Part shown: positions 51,611 to 60,667 of the stretch, piece by piece | Numbering within the stretch: position 1 is the first letter of the stretch | Layout of the letters: every line of letters starts with the position of its first letter | Source: Bacteroidales bacterium | GTDB lineage: Bacteria > Bacteroidota > Bacteroidia > Bacteroidales > Bacteroidaceae | DNA length: 64,000 bases | Reading direction: 5' to 3' | Assembly: GCA_004554665.1 (NCBI GenBank) | Contig: SFKY01000004.1 | Span: 1 to 64,000 of the forward strand | Made by a program: the position numbers and the translations under genes | Notes under the pieces: generated by a model | Told to the model about the DNA's origin: nothing | The model's input: only the letters and a program-made list of their open reading frames with translations | Databases searched by the model: none

Positions 51611-52888
51611 ATGGCAAATTATAGACCGCGAGTTGTAGACCAATTATTGCAGGAAAAACTGGAAGCAATGGGGGCCGTATTGATAGAAGGGCCGAAGTAT
51701 TGTGGAAAGACAACAACCGGGGAGCAGCAGGCCAAAAGTGTATTGTATATGGCTGACCCGGCAAACATGGAGCGCAATCTGACGATGGCGGCCACCAATA
51801 TCCGCAGACTGCTTGTGGGCGATACGCCGAGGCTCATAGATGAGTGGCAAATAGCCCCTAAACTTTGGGATGCGATTCGGTTTGAGGTGGATCATCGACA
51901 GGAAGAGGGGCAGTTTATGCTCACGGGTTCGGCAGTCCCGGCTTCTACTTCCGAGATTTTCCACTCAGGTACCGGTCGTTTTGGCTGGATTAAGATGCGT
52001 ACGATGTCTTTGTGGGAATCGGGCGATTCTACGGGCGATGTAAGCCTTGCCGGCTTGTTCCGTTCTTCCGACACCGTAGACGGCACAAGTCAGATAGACA
52101 TCAATCGGTTGGCCTATCTTACTTGCCGGGGAGGCTGGCCAAAAGCCTCGTTGAAGACAAATCCGCGGGCGGCATTGATAGAGGCGCGCGAATATGTGGA
52201 GGCTGTATGCCGTAGCGACATCTCCCGGGTAGATGGCATACAACGCAATCCGGAACTGGCACACAGACTGCTGCGCTCGTATGCCCGCAACCAAGGAGGA
52301 CAAGTGCCTGCGGCCACCCTGCTGGCAGACATTAAGACCAATGAGGGCAGCGATATGGCTGAATCTACCGTCCTTTCATACATCAATGCGCTGAAACGTA
52401 TCTTTGTGGTAGAGGATATGGTGGCGTGGAGTCCCAACCTCCGGTCCAAGACGGCCATACGCACCAGCGACACACGTTATTTTACTGACCCCTCCATAGC
52501 GGCGGCAGCATTGGGACTTGGTCCGGACGACCTCATCGACGACCCCAATACGTTTGGGTTGCTCTTTGAGACATTGGCCGTGCGAGACTTGCGTGTCTAT
52601 GCAGATGCGCTGGATGGGCAGGTGTATCACTATCGCGACAAAAACGGGTTGGAGTGCGATGCCGTCGTACATCTCCGCAATGGGCGTTATGGCATGGTGG
52701 AAGTAAAACTTGGCGGCGGCGTGCTGATAGAGGCAGGAGCCCATACCCTCAAGAAGCTTGCGGGGAAGATAGACACATCCTGCATGAGAGAACCGTCGTT
52801 CATGATGGTGCTTACAGGTATCGGCGAATACGCCTATCGCCGCCCTGATGGGGTGCTGGTGGTGCCTATCGGCTGCCTGAGACCATGA
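51611..52888 (+). CDS. AAA-family ATPase with DUF4143 domain
   Basis: A 425-residue cytoplasmic protein. It carries the P-loop GPKYCGKT (27-34) and a Walker B-like RLIDEWQ near 81, then GQFMLTGSAVP (sensor 1-like). The C-terminal DUF4143 region has a nuclease-like fold: GLLFETLAVRDLRVYAD, YHYRDKNGLECDAVV and MVEVKLGG match the E...GxExDxV...EVK arrangement of PD-(D/E)XK-type domains. Such proteins are numerous and poorly understood in Bacteroidetes; many move horizontally. It stands alone behind a 23-bp repeat array. Function not known; suggested links to defence or toxin-antitoxin roles are not supported here. Confidence 0.85.
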   Translation: MANYRPRVVDQLLQEKLEAMGAVLIEGPKYCGKTTTGEQQAKSVLYMADPANMERNLTMAATNIRRLLVGDTPRLIDEWQIAPKLWDAIRFEVDHRQEEGQFMLTGSAVPASTSEIFHSGTGRFGWIKMRTMSLWESGDSTGDVSLAGLFRSSDTVDGTSQIDINRLAYLTCRGGWPKASLKTNPRAALIEAREYVEAVCRSDISRVDGIQRNPELAHRLLRSYARNQGGQVPAATLLADIKTNEGSDMAESTVLSYINALKRIFVVEDMVAWSPNLRSKTAIRTSDTRYFTDPSIAAAALGLGPDDLIDDPNTFGLLFETLAVRDLRVYADALDGQVYHYRDKNGLECDAVVHLRNGRYGMVEVKLGGGVLIEAGAHTLKKLAGKIDTSCMREPSFMMVLTGIGEYAYRRPDGVLVVPIGCLRP

Positions 52889-52942
52889 TGGGACAGGGGA
52901 AAACGGCAAGGAAAAGGTTTAAAAACTTTTACACCATAATCC

Positions 52943-52973
52943 TTTGTCAGTCGCCAATAAATCTGTAACTTTG
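52943..52973 (+). promoter_or_regulatory. Promoter of gpmI
   Basis: TTTG at 52943-52946 and TAACTTTG at 52966-52973 with 19 bases between, 38 bases before the ATG at 53012. Confidence 0.75.
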
Positions 52974-53011
52974 CACACAGAACATTCTTATTATAAATAG
53001 GTTTAATTCTT

Positions 53012-54529
53012 ATGGCAAAGAAAGCATTATTGATGATTCTCGACGGATGGGGAATCGGCAAACACGGTGCGGGTGACGTAATCTTCAACACCCCCACTCC
53101 TTACTTGGATTATTTGTATGCCATCTCGGCACACTCACAGCTGCAGGCTTCGGGTGAGAATGTAGGTTTGCCCGACGGACAGATGGGCAACTCAGAGGTG
53201 GGACACCTCAACATTGGCGCCGGACGTGTGGTATATCAGGATCTTGTGAAAATCAACCGTGCCTGCAAAGACGGCAGCATCCTCCAGAATCCCGGCATTG
53301 TAGCTGCCTATTCATACGCTAAGGAAAACGGCAAGAAGCTCCACCTGATGGGTCTTACCTCTGACGGCGGTGTACACTCTTCGCTCGACCACCTGTTCAA
53401 GCTCGTCGAGGTGGGCAAGGAGTACGGACTGGACAAGACTTTCGTACACTGCTTCATGGATGGCCGCGATACCGATCCCAAGAGCGGTGTGGGCTTCATC
53501 CAGCAGCTCACCGACGTTTGCGCTGCCAACGGAGCCGCCATTGCCAGCATCGTGGGCCGATTCTATGCAATGGACCGCGACAAGCGCTGGAACCGCGTGA
53601 AAGAGGCTTACGACCTGCTCGTTGAGGGTAAGGGCAAGCAGGCTACCGACATGGTGAAGGCGATGGAGGAGAGTTATGCCGAGGGCGTGACAGACGAGTT
53701 CATCAAGCCTATCCACAATGCTTCTGTCGACGGCACCATCACCGAGGGCGATGTAGTGATCTTCATCAATTTCCGCAACGACCGTGCCAAGGAGCTCACA
53801 CAGGTGCTCACACAGCAGGATATGCCGGAAGAGGGCATGCATACGATTCCCGGACTGCAGTATTACTGCATGACTCCGTACGATGCCAACTTCAAGGGCG
53901 TGAACATCCTCTTCCCCAAAGAGAATGTGGAGAACACGCTGGGCGAGTATCTCAGCCGTCAGGGCAAGCGTCAGCTGCATACAGCCGAGACGGAGAAGTA
54001 TGCACACGTGACATTCTTCTTCAATGGCGGACGCGAGGCACCCTATGAGGGCGAGGACCGTATCTTGGTACCGTCACCCAAGGTGGCTACGTACGACCTG
54101 AAGCCCGAGATGAGCGCCTACGAGGTGAAAGACAAGCTGGTGGCTGCCATCGGTACCCAGGAGTACGACTTTATCGTGGTCAACTTTGCCAATGGCGATA
54201 TGGTGGGCCACACGGGTGTCTACAATGCCATCGCCAAGGCCGTGCATGCCGTAGACTGCTGCGTGCGCGACGTGATCGAGGCTGCCAAGGCCAATGACTA
54301 CGAGGCTATCATCATCGCCGACCACGGCAATGCCGACAATGCAGTCAACGAGGATGGCTCTCCCAACACCGCACACTCACTCAATCCTGTGCCCTTTATC
54401 TATGTGACCGACAACAACTCGGCTACCGTCAAGGATGGACGCTTGGCCGATGTCGCTCCCTCTATCCTGCACATTATGGGATTGGAACAGCCTGCCGATA
54501 TGACGGGTGAGAACCTGATTGTCGACTAA
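53012..54529 (+). CDS. gpmI: 2,3-bisphosphoglycerate-independent phosphoglycerate mutase
   Basis: A 505-residue glycolytic enzyme that interconverts 3- and 2-phosphoglycerate using two metal ions and a phosphoserine. Metal-site Asp11 is in LMILDGWGIG, and the catalytic Ser61 is in GQMGNSEVGHLNIGAGR. HCFMDGRDTDP near 145 and NFRNDRAKELT near 253 bind substrate. NFANGDMVGHTG near 395 and IIADHGNADN near 433 complete the metal sites of the alkaline-phosphatase-like domain. Length is standard. Own promoter and a long hairpin terminator. Confidence 0.98.
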   Translation: MAKKALLMILDGWGIGKHGAGDVIFNTPTPYLDYLYAISAHSQLQASGENVGLPDGQMGNSEVGHLNIGAGRVVYQDLVKINRACKDGSILQNPGIVAAYSYAKENGKKLHLMGLTSDGGVHSSLDHLFKLVEVGKEYGLDKTFVHCFMDGRDTDPKSGVGFIQQLTDVCAANGAAIASIVGRFYAMDRDKRWNRVKEAYDLLVEGKGKQATDMVKAMEESYAEGVTDEFIKPIHNASVDGTITEGDVVIFINFRNDRAKELTQVLTQQDMPEEGMHTIPGLQYYCMTPYDANFKGVNILFPKENVENTLGEYLSRQGKRQLHTAETEKYAHVTFFFNGGREAPYEGEDRILVPSPKVATYDLKPEMSAYEVKDKLVAAIGTQEYDFIVVNFANGDMVGHTGVYNAIAKAVHAVDCCVRDVIEAAKANDYEAIIIADHGNADNAVNEDGSPNTAHSLNPVPFIYVTDNNSATVKDGRLADVAPSILHIMGLEQPADMTGENLIVD

Positions 54530-54555
54530 TTGTTTGGTCGTATAAACCCTTTTAC

Positions 54556-54607
54556 AAGGTGGCAGACAGTACCCATGCCGATGGGCATGCAAGCTGTCTG
54601 CCACCTT
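54556..54607 (+). terminator. Terminator of gpmI
   Basis: AAGGTGGCAGACAG pairs with CTGTCTGCCACCTT, with an inner ATGCC/GGGCAT stem. The end word AAGGTGGCA is shared with the 22-bp modular repeats. Confidence 0.8.
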
Positions 54608-54664
54608 TGTTAGTGGACAATCAGAAGTGCAAGGATTCTACTTATAGTCCTCACCCTACTCCTT

Positions 54665-54910
54665 GCCTCAACAATAATAATTGCAAAAAACTTTGTTTTT
54701 TCCTTTTTATTGTCTTCGGCTTGCACTATCTTTTCATAAGATAGGCTTCGCCTCAACAATAATAATTGCAAAAAACTTTGTTTTTTCTTTTTTATTGTCT
54801 TCGGCTTGCACTATCTTTTCATAAGATAGGCTTCGCCTCAACAATAATAATCGTAAAAAACTTTGTTTTTTCCTTTTTATTGTCTTCGGCTTGCACTATC
54901 TTTGCAAACG
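54665..54910 (+). repeat. Tandem promoter-bearing repeat, 85-bp period
   Basis: Copies start at 54665, 54750 and 54835. Each has GCCTCAACAATAATAAT, a palindromic core (ACAATAA / TTATTGT around AAAAAACTTTGTTTTTT), and TCGGCTTGCACTATCTTT. The first two end in TATCTTTTC inside a CTATCTT/AAGATAG hairpin; the last ends in TATCTTTG (54897-54904), a consensus -7 element 29 bases before ung. It is homologous to the repeat at 43-180. With the gpmI terminator it fills the 403-base gap. Confidence 0.9.
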
Positions 54911-54932
54911 AAACTAATAAAGAGGTGCAAGT

Positions 54933-55598
54933 ATGAATGTGAAGATAGAAGACAGCTGGCGACAGTATCTGCAAGGCGAGTTTGACAAACCTTATTTTGC
55001 CGCGCTCACCGACTTTGTGCGGTCAGAGTATCAGCAGACATGCTGTTATCCGCCGGGACAGTTCATCTTCAATGCCTTCAACCTGTGTCCCTTCAACGAG
55101 GTCAAGGTGGTCATCATCGGGCAAGACCCGTATCACGAGCAGGGGCAGGCCATGGGACTCAGTTTCTCCGTGCCCAGCGGTGTCATGATGCCCCCCTCGC
55201 TCGTCAATATCTTCAAGGAGATAGCCTCGGATATCGGAACGCCGATGCCCTCCGACGGCGACCTGACGCGGTGGGCCAAGCAGGGCGTGCTGCTGCTCAA
55301 TGCCACCCTCACGGTGCGTGCCCATCAGGCCGGAAGCCATCAGCGCCGTGGGTGGGAGACCTTTACCGACGCGGCCATTACGGCCCTCAACGCCCATCGC
55401 GACCATCTGGTCTTCATCCTGTGGGGTGGCTATGCCCGCTCTAAGGCCGCGCTCATAGACCGCTCGCGCCATCTGGTACTCGAGTCGGTGCATCCCTCAC
55501 CTCTCTCGGCCAATCGGGGTGGATGGTTTGGCAACCACCATTTCTCGCTTTGCAACACTTATCTCGCCGAGCATGGCATCGCACCCATCGTGTGGTAG
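54933..55598 (+). CDS. ung: Uracil-DNA glycosylase, family 1
   Basis: A 221-residue DNA-repair enzyme that cuts uracil from DNA. The water-activating motif GQDPYH holds Asp65, VLLLNATLTV near 119-128 forms the uracil pocket, and the minor-groove motif HPSPLS holds His187. Length is typical. It is transcribed from the last copy of the tandem promoter repeat, so its expression could depend on repeat copy number or state (inference). A DUF3109 gene follows 53 bases later and may be co-transcribed. Confidence 0.97.
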   Translation: MNVKIEDSWRQYLQGEFDKPYFAALTDFVRSEYQQTCCYPPGQFIFNAFNLCPFNEVKVVIIGQDPYHEQGQAMGLSFSVPSGVMMPPSLVNIFKEIASDIGTPMPSDGDLTRWAKQGVLLLNATLTVRAHQAGSHQRRGWETFTDAAITALNAHRDHLVFILWGGYARSKAALIDRSRHLVLESVHPSPLSANRGGWFGNHHFSLCNTYLAEHGIAPIVW

Positions 55599-55651
55599 CC
55601 TCACACGGATAGTCTGTCATCAAAACAACTTTCAATCATAAGCATAAAGAC

Positions 55652-56245
55652 ATGGAACTGCATATTCTTCAAGTGGGAAACGTATTGGTTTCTCCCGACA
55701 TCTTCACGGTAAAATTCTGTTGTGACCTCGATGCCTGCGGTGGTGCCTGCTGTATAGAGGGCGATGCGGGAGCCCCCGTGACGCTCGATGAGATAGGCGA
55801 GATCGAGGAGGCGCTCGACACCGTGTGGGGCGACCTCACGGCTTCGGCCCAGGCGGTGATAGACCGGCAGGGTGTGGCCTATGTAGACCCCGAGGCCGAC
55901 TTGGTGACGAGCATCGTGGGCGGCAAGGACTGTGTGTTTACCTGTTACGAAAACGGATGCTGCCTCTGTGCGCTGGAGCGTGCCTATCGTGCTGGGAAGA
56001 CTCGCTTCGCCAAACCTATCTCTTGTGCCCTTTACCCCATCCGTGAGAAGCAGTTTCCCGATGGCAGCGTAGGGCTCAACTATCACCGTTGGCGCATCTG
56101 CCAGTGTGCCGTAGAGAAAGGCAAAGAGCTCGATTTGCCGCTGTATAAGTTCTTGGCCGGCCCGCTGACCCGCCGCTTCGGAGCCGAATGGTACCAAGAA
56201 TTGTGCGAGGTGGCCGAAGAACTGAAGGTGCAGGGGCTCCTCTGA
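55652..56245 (+). CDS. DUF3109 cysteine-rich protein
   Basis: A 197-residue cytoplasmic protein with clustered cysteines: FCCDLDACGGACCIEGDAG (about 23-41), CVFTCYENGCCLCALE near 93-107, KPISCALYPIR near 122 and RICQCAVEKG near 149. This is the DUF3109 pattern, related to the YkgJ-type metal (iron or zinc)-chelating CxxCC families. Function is unknown; a metal-binding or modification role is likely. It follows ung after 53 bases and is closed by the perfect hairpin at 56291. Confidence 0.88.
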   Translation: MELHILQVGNVLVSPDIFTVKFCCDLDACGGACCIEGDAGAPVTLDEIGEIEEALDTVWGDLTASAQAVIDRQGVAYVDPEADLVTSIVGGKDCVFTCYENGCCLCALERAYRAGKTRFAKPISCALYPIREKQFPDGSVGLNYHRWRICQCAVEKGKELDLPLYKFLAGPLTRRFGAEWYQELCEVAEELKVQGLL

Positions 56246-56290
56246 CAGCCCTCGCCGATAGTTTTTGAAAAACTCATGATGGCTTTTCCC

Positions 56291-56337
56291 AATCGTAAAG
56301 GTGGCATTTAGACCTGCTAAATGCCACCTTTACGATT
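56291..56337. repeat. 22-bp modular palindromic repeat, locus 5, perfect 21-bp stem
   Basis: Left arm 56291-56311 and right arm 56317-56337 are exact complements over 21 bases around the loop ACCTG; each carries the module core (GTGGCATTTAG / CTAAATGCCAC). The hrpB stop codon begins at the next base. Here the module clearly can act as a convergent terminator for DUF3109 and hrpB. Confidence 0.85.
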
Positions 56338-58809
56338 TTATTTGCCACGTTTAGCTACGCCCTTTACGGCCTCCGCCTCCAGCGGATGGTCCGGCCAGTG
56401 GTGTTTGGGATACCTCCGGCGCAGTTCTTTTCGTACATCGAAGTAGGTGGACAGCCAGAAGCTGTGCAAGTCTTGTGTCAGCTGAACGGGTTTGAAACCC
56501 GGCGACAGCAGTTCCATCAAGACCGGGCGCTTGCCGTCGTCCACCCGCGGCGTTTCGGTCATGCCGAAACACTCCTGCAGGCGTACGCTCAGTACAGGAG
56601 CCTCTGCGCCCACCCTATAGTCTATCCTGATGCGGCTCCCAGTGGGCACCGCTATGTGCGTGGGGGCGATGCGGTCCACTGCCGTCTGTTGGGCATAGTC
56701 CAGGAGTCCCCATATCACCTCGCTCATGTCTATCCGTCTGGTGTCTGCCGCCGTAGTACCCCTGTTGCTATAGAGTGGCAGCCATTCGGCCGCCCTTGCC
56801 ATCAGTGCGGGGGTCGACACGTCGGGCAGCGCCATCTCCGGATGCCACTCGGCCACGGTGGCGATGCGCTGCTGCATGCGCTGCACGGCGGTATCGAGCG
56901 TAAACATGCTGGCGCCATCTTTTTTGGCGGCCTCGCAGATGACCCTTGTCGCTTCTTCACTCGCCTCCTCGGCCGCCAGCGGGCGGGTATCGATCAGCAG
57001 CGTACCCAACCGCAGTTCGTTTCTGGACACCACGCGCAACTGTTTGCTGTCCCAGAATACGCTGGGGCGCCATTGCGCCATGTCGCCCACGGCCTCTTCT
57101 GAGAGCGGGGCTGCGAGGAAGATGCGGGTGCCGACCGATGCCACGGCCAGGAATCGGCAGCTGCACAGGTCATCGCCACTGTCGAGGGCCACGGTCTCGC
57201 CGCTTGCCAACCGATAGCCTCCGTCGGCACGCTGCATGGCTATGCGCTCGGGATAGGCAGCGGCGATCAGCTCGCCCGTGACGTGTGGGTCGGGTATGGT
57301 ATTGTCTTCGGCCGCGCGCGCCATGTCCCTGTACTGCTTGGCCACGCGCTCTATGCCGCCCCATCGGCCCGTTAGGTGCCTGCGGCGCCCGTCGCGGAGC
57401 AGGGCGATGCGGGTGTTGATGTCGGCATCGTGCATGTCGTCGAGCACATCCTTCTCCTCCAGCAGGGCGGCGATGTTGGCCGCCAGCGCCTTTAGTGATG
57501 GTGTCTCCGCCCGGGTCAGCATCTGTGCGATGCGCGGATGACACGGCCATCGGGCGAGCAGCCGTCCGTGGGTGGTGATGGCTCCCTCTGCCGTCACGGC
57601 TCCGAGCATGGAGAGCAGTTGGCGTGCCTGTGCCACATGCGCTTGCGGTGGAGGCGTGAGCCACGGCAACCGGTACACGTCGGGTTCGCCCCACGCGGCG
57701 ATGTCGAGGAGCATCGGAGCCAGATCGGCATCGCAGATTTCGGGCTGTCGGCAGTCGTCCATCCGCAGTTCGGTAGCCTTGCTCCACAGCCGGTAGCAGA
57801 CCCCCTCGCATACGCGGCCTGCCCGTCCGCTGCGCTGTCTTGCCATGTCGGCAGAGATGCGTACCGTCTCCAGATGGCTTAGTCCGTTGCGCGCATCGTA
57901 GACCATCTTGCGGCAGAATCCTGAGTCTATCACCGTGCGCACGCCCTCGATGGTGACCGAGGTTTCGGCCACAGGCGTGGCGAGCACCACCTTGCGCTGT
58001 CCTGGTGGCGACGGGAGGATGGCTTGCCGCTGCGCTTGGGGTGGGAGCATGCCGTAGAGGGGGAGGATGGCCGTATCGCCGAGTGTGTCGGCCAGCGCCT
58101 CGTGGCATTTCATGATTTCCGCCTGTCCGGGAAGAAAGGCCAGGATATCGCCCGTATGTATGCGGTGCGCCTTGCGTACAGCCGTGGCCACCTGCGTGGC
58201 ACAGTTGCGCACGTCGGCTTCGTCATCGTGGATGATTTCCACGGGAAACATCCGCCCCTCGCTTTCGAGTAGCGGTGCGTCGAGGGCTTGGCAGAGGGCG
58301 GTCGTGTCGATAGTGGCCGACATCACCACGATGCGCAGGTCGGGACGTATCACCTGCTGGGCTTCGAGGGTGAGGGCAAAGGCGGTGTCGGAGGCGAGGC
58401 TGCGCTCGTGGAACTCGTCGAAGACGACAGTTGCTACACCCTCTAAGGTGGGGTCGGCTATCAGCATGCGGCTCAGTATGCCCTCGGTGAGCACTTCGAT
58501 GCGGGTACGGTCAGAGACCTTGGTGTCGAAGCGCACACGGTAGCCCACCGTCTCGCCCACGGTCTCTCCGAGCATCGCTGCCATGCGCTCGGCAATCTGC
58601 CGGGCGGCCAAGCGGCGTGGTTCGAGCATCAGCAGCTTGCCGTCGGGCATGCCTTGCAGGATGGTGAGCGGGAGTAGGGTAGACTTGCCGGCTCCCGGCG
58701 GTGCGGTGACCACCAACCGGGGATGGGCAGACAGCGACTGGTTGACCAGAGGGGCGATGGCGCCCACGGGCAGTTGCTGGATATAGGGTGACAATGGGTT
58801 GCGTGTCAT
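56338..58809 (-). CDS. hrpB: ATP-dependent RNA helicase HrpB
   Basis: An 823-residue DEAH-type helicase. Motifs: APPGAGKST (36-44, Walker A), VVFDEFHERS near 118 (DEFH instead of DEAH), VMSATID, the helicase C parts including QRSGRAGRV, then the HA2 and the C-terminal HrpB domain. The frame opens at 58875, but the -7 element at 58873-58880 overlaps that point, so the ATG at 58809 (MTRNPLSPYIQQLP) is the start. HrpB is widespread; its RNA target is not well known. The stop codon abuts the perfect hairpin of the modular repeat. Confidence 0.93.
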   Translation of the reverse strand: MTRNPLSPYIQQLPVGAIAPLVNQSLSAHPRLVVTAPPGAGKSTLLPLTILQGMPDGKLLMLEPRRLAARQIAERMAAMLGETVGETVGYRVRFDTKVSDRTRIEVLTEGILSRMLIADPTLEGVATVVFDEFHERSLASDTAFALTLEAQQVIRPDLRIVVMSATIDTTALCQALDAPLLESEGRMFPVEIIHDDEADVRNCATQVATAVRKAHRIHTGDILAFLPGQAEIMKCHEALADTLGDTAILPLYGMLPPQAQRQAILPSPPGQRKVVLATPVAETSVTIEGVRTVIDSGFCRKMVYDARNGLSHLETVRISADMARQRSGRAGRVCEGVCYRLWSKATELRMDDCRQPEICDADLAPMLLDIAAWGEPDVYRLPWLTPPPQAHVAQARQLLSMLGAVTAEGAITTHGRLLARWPCHPRIAQMLTRAETPSLKALAANIAALLEEKDVLDDMHDADINTRIALLRDGRRRHLTGRWGGIERVAKQYRDMARAAEDNTIPDPHVTGELIAAAYPERIAMQRADGGYRLASGETVALDSGDDLCSCRFLAVASVGTRIFLAAPLSEEAVGDMAQWRPSVFWDSKQLRVVSRNELRLGTLLIDTRPLAAEEASEEATRVICEAAKKDGASMFTLDTAVQRMQQRIATVAEWHPEMALPDVSTPALMARAAEWLPLYSNRGTTAADTRRIDMSEVIWGLLDYAQQTAVDRIAPTHIAVPTGSRIRIDYRVGAEAPVLSVRLQECFGMTETPRVDDGKRPVLMELLSPGFKPVQLTQDLHSFWLSTYFDVRKELRRRYPKHHWPDHPLEAEAVKGVAKRGK

Positions 58810-58872
58810 GTGTGAAAGGGATAATGGCTGTCGGCTCCTGTCTTGTCGGGCGCGGCCGATGCCGTGTGATTG

Positions 58873-58880
58873 CAAAAGTA
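58873..58880 (-). promoter_or_regulatory. -7 element of hrpB (TACTTTTG)
   Basis: TACTTTTG on the minus strand, about 64 bases before the ATG at 58809. Confidence 0.65.
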
Positions 58881-58971
58881 CGACAACTTATGCAAACATC
58901 AGCGATAATCTGTGACAAATTTTCGGGCATGGGCGAGTTTTTCAGTCGGGTATGGGGCAGGTTGTAAACAG

Positions 58972-59007
58972 CACGAGGAGCGGTTGCCTATAGCACCGCT
59001 CCTCGTG
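58972..59007 (-). terminator. Terminator of the phosphoesterase-TonB receptor operon
   Basis: CACGAGGAGCGGT pairs with ACCGCTCCTCGTG (13 bp, perfect), 29 bases after the stop at 59036. Confidence 0.8.
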
Positions 59008-59035
59008 GGAGATGAGTCAATCGGTCGATAGAGGT

Positions 59036-60637
59036 TTATTTCTTGGCACCGAAAAACGCTTGAGGTGCCTCTGCCGTGTAAGTCTTGCCGCCCACGGTGA
59101 GAGACGATTGTACGATGCTGGTGAGGCCACTGCCGTCTGAAGCGCCGCTTGGCAGTGCCGTAGCGGTGAAGTCCCAAGCCTCGTCGTACGAAGGATTGTC
59201 CAGTTTGTTGGTGTCGAGGGTATAGTTGGCGAACTTTACCCCCAGGTCGTTGGCTCCTTGGGCAATCTTGCTGTGGGCATCCACGGCGTCGGAGTAGTTT
59301 TTGTTGCTGACGTAGTTGGCATAGGGCACGGTGGTGCCGTCGTCAATGTCTTGTTGCAGTGTGCTGACGATGCTGCTGGCCGCATAGCAGTTGTAGTCTA
59401 TCACCGACTTGTCGTCGCAGCCGTCTGCCACACCGGGGATTCCCCATTTTGGTGCTTGTGCGCGATACTTACAGTTGACCATCAGGTTGTTAAACACGTT
59501 GGCAAGGATGTTCTTCTCCACGTAGATGCAACCGCCTTTGGCACCGTCTCTACGCCAGCCGGCGTTGATGATGGTATTGTTGTAAGCCACACACTTCGAC
59601 TGCCCGCGTCCAGCGACGTCATCCTGTCCAGCACTTGACAGTTTTAGTCCGTTGGTATTAGGACTGTACATGACATTGTAGGCCACTACCGTGCTGGTGC
59701 CGGCTTTCACGTTCACCGCCTCGCCTCCGGTGGCACCGTTGCCGGCGAATATGTTGTGTGTGATGATACCCTTGCCGCCCTGCATATAGATACCGTCTGC
59801 AAAGCCGTTGCGTATCACACAGTCGGTCACCACCAGCGAACCTTTATATTGCGGACCGGTGGTTATCTGCACGCCATAGTCCTCTCCGGCGGTATAGATT
59901 CCGGCGATGACCGATGGCGAGGTTTCTGTCATGGCGCATCCTGCGTACTCGATGATGCAGTGTGAGAACAGCGCCTCGGCATTGGCGGCGCGGTTGTTGA
60001 GCATGAATCCTCCCCAGAGGTTCTTGCAGTTGGTCACGTTGGCATATGAGCGCTCAGAAGCCGGCACCGAGAAGAGGATGGGTGCCTCTTCTGTACCCTG
60101 GCAGTAGATATTGCCGTCTACAGTGAACTCGATACCTGTGCCGTTGCCATCGGATGAGTTGAAGATGACCTCCACGCCTTTCTCAATCGTCAGGCTCTTG
60201 TCGGCCGGTACCTTGAGCTGGCCGGTCACGGTCACGGTGGTGTAAGCCTCCCATGTGCCTGAAACCTCGCCAGAGGCAGACATTGCCTTGTTGGTCACGC
60301 TCACGGTGAGCGTCTTGGCCAGTGAGGGGTTGGCTGCCGGAGTGGCGGTGATGGTGGCTGTACCGGGCTTCATGGCGGTTACCACACCGTTGGCGACAGT
60401 AGCCACCTCGTCGTCAGAAGAAGTCCACACGACCGTCTTGTCGGTGACGGCTTCCGGAAAAAACTGTGCGTTCACGTTCAGCGTCTCTCCCGGTGTGAGG
60501 GTCGTGGCTGTCGGGTCGATGGCAAACTTGCTCAGTTCTACTGTCTTGTCATCCTCGTCGTCGCTGCATGCGGTCAGTGCCGTAGCAGATGCGATGGCAA
60601 TGGCCATCAGCATCCATAGTCTCATCATTTTTTTCAT
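59036..60637 (-). CDS. Surface lipoprotein with Ig-like and beta-helix domains
   Basis: A 533-residue lipoprotein (lipobox LTAC, Cys24) followed by SDDEDD, a strong surface-export signal. Residues 33-115 form a Big_2-like Ig domain (ATTLTPGETLNVNAQFFPEA, VVWTSSDDEVATV). From about 130 the sequence has the short repeated strands of a right-handed parallel beta-helix (LTIEKGVEVIFNSSDGNG, LVVTDCVIRNGFADGIYMQG, GIITHNIFAGNGATGG, CVAYNNTIINAG). Such folds bind or cut polysaccharides, but no catalytic set is recognised. It follows a TonB receptor by 30 bases, so it may be its surface partner in place of a SusD. Confidence 0.78.
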   Translation of the reverse strand: MKKMMRLWMLMAIAIASATALTACSDDEDDKTVELSKFAIDPTATTLTPGETLNVNAQFFPEAVTDKTVVWTSSDDEVATVANGVVTAMKPGTATITATPAANPSLAKTLTVSVTNKAMSASGEVSGTWEAYTTVTVTGQLKVPADKSLTIEKGVEVIFNSSDGNGTGIEFTVDGNIYCQGTEEAPILFSVPASERSYANVTNCKNLWGGFMLNNRAANAEALFSHCIIEYAGCAMTETSPSVIAGIYTAGEDYGVQITTGPQYKGSLVVTDCVIRNGFADGIYMQGGKGIITHNIFAGNGATGGEAVNVKAGTSTVVAYNVMYSPNTNGLKLSSAGQDDVAGRGQSKCVAYNNTIINAGWRRDGAKGGCIYVEKNILANVFNNLMVNCKYRAQAPKWGIPGVADGCDDKSVIDYNCYAASSIVSTLQQDIDDGTTVPYANYVSNKNYSDAVDAHSKIAQGANDLGVKFANYTLDTNKLDNPSYDEAWDFTATALPSGASDGSGLTSIVQSSLTVGGKTYTAEAPQAFFGAKK

Positions 60638-60667
60638 TGTTTTTAGTGATAAGTTATCTATCTGGTT

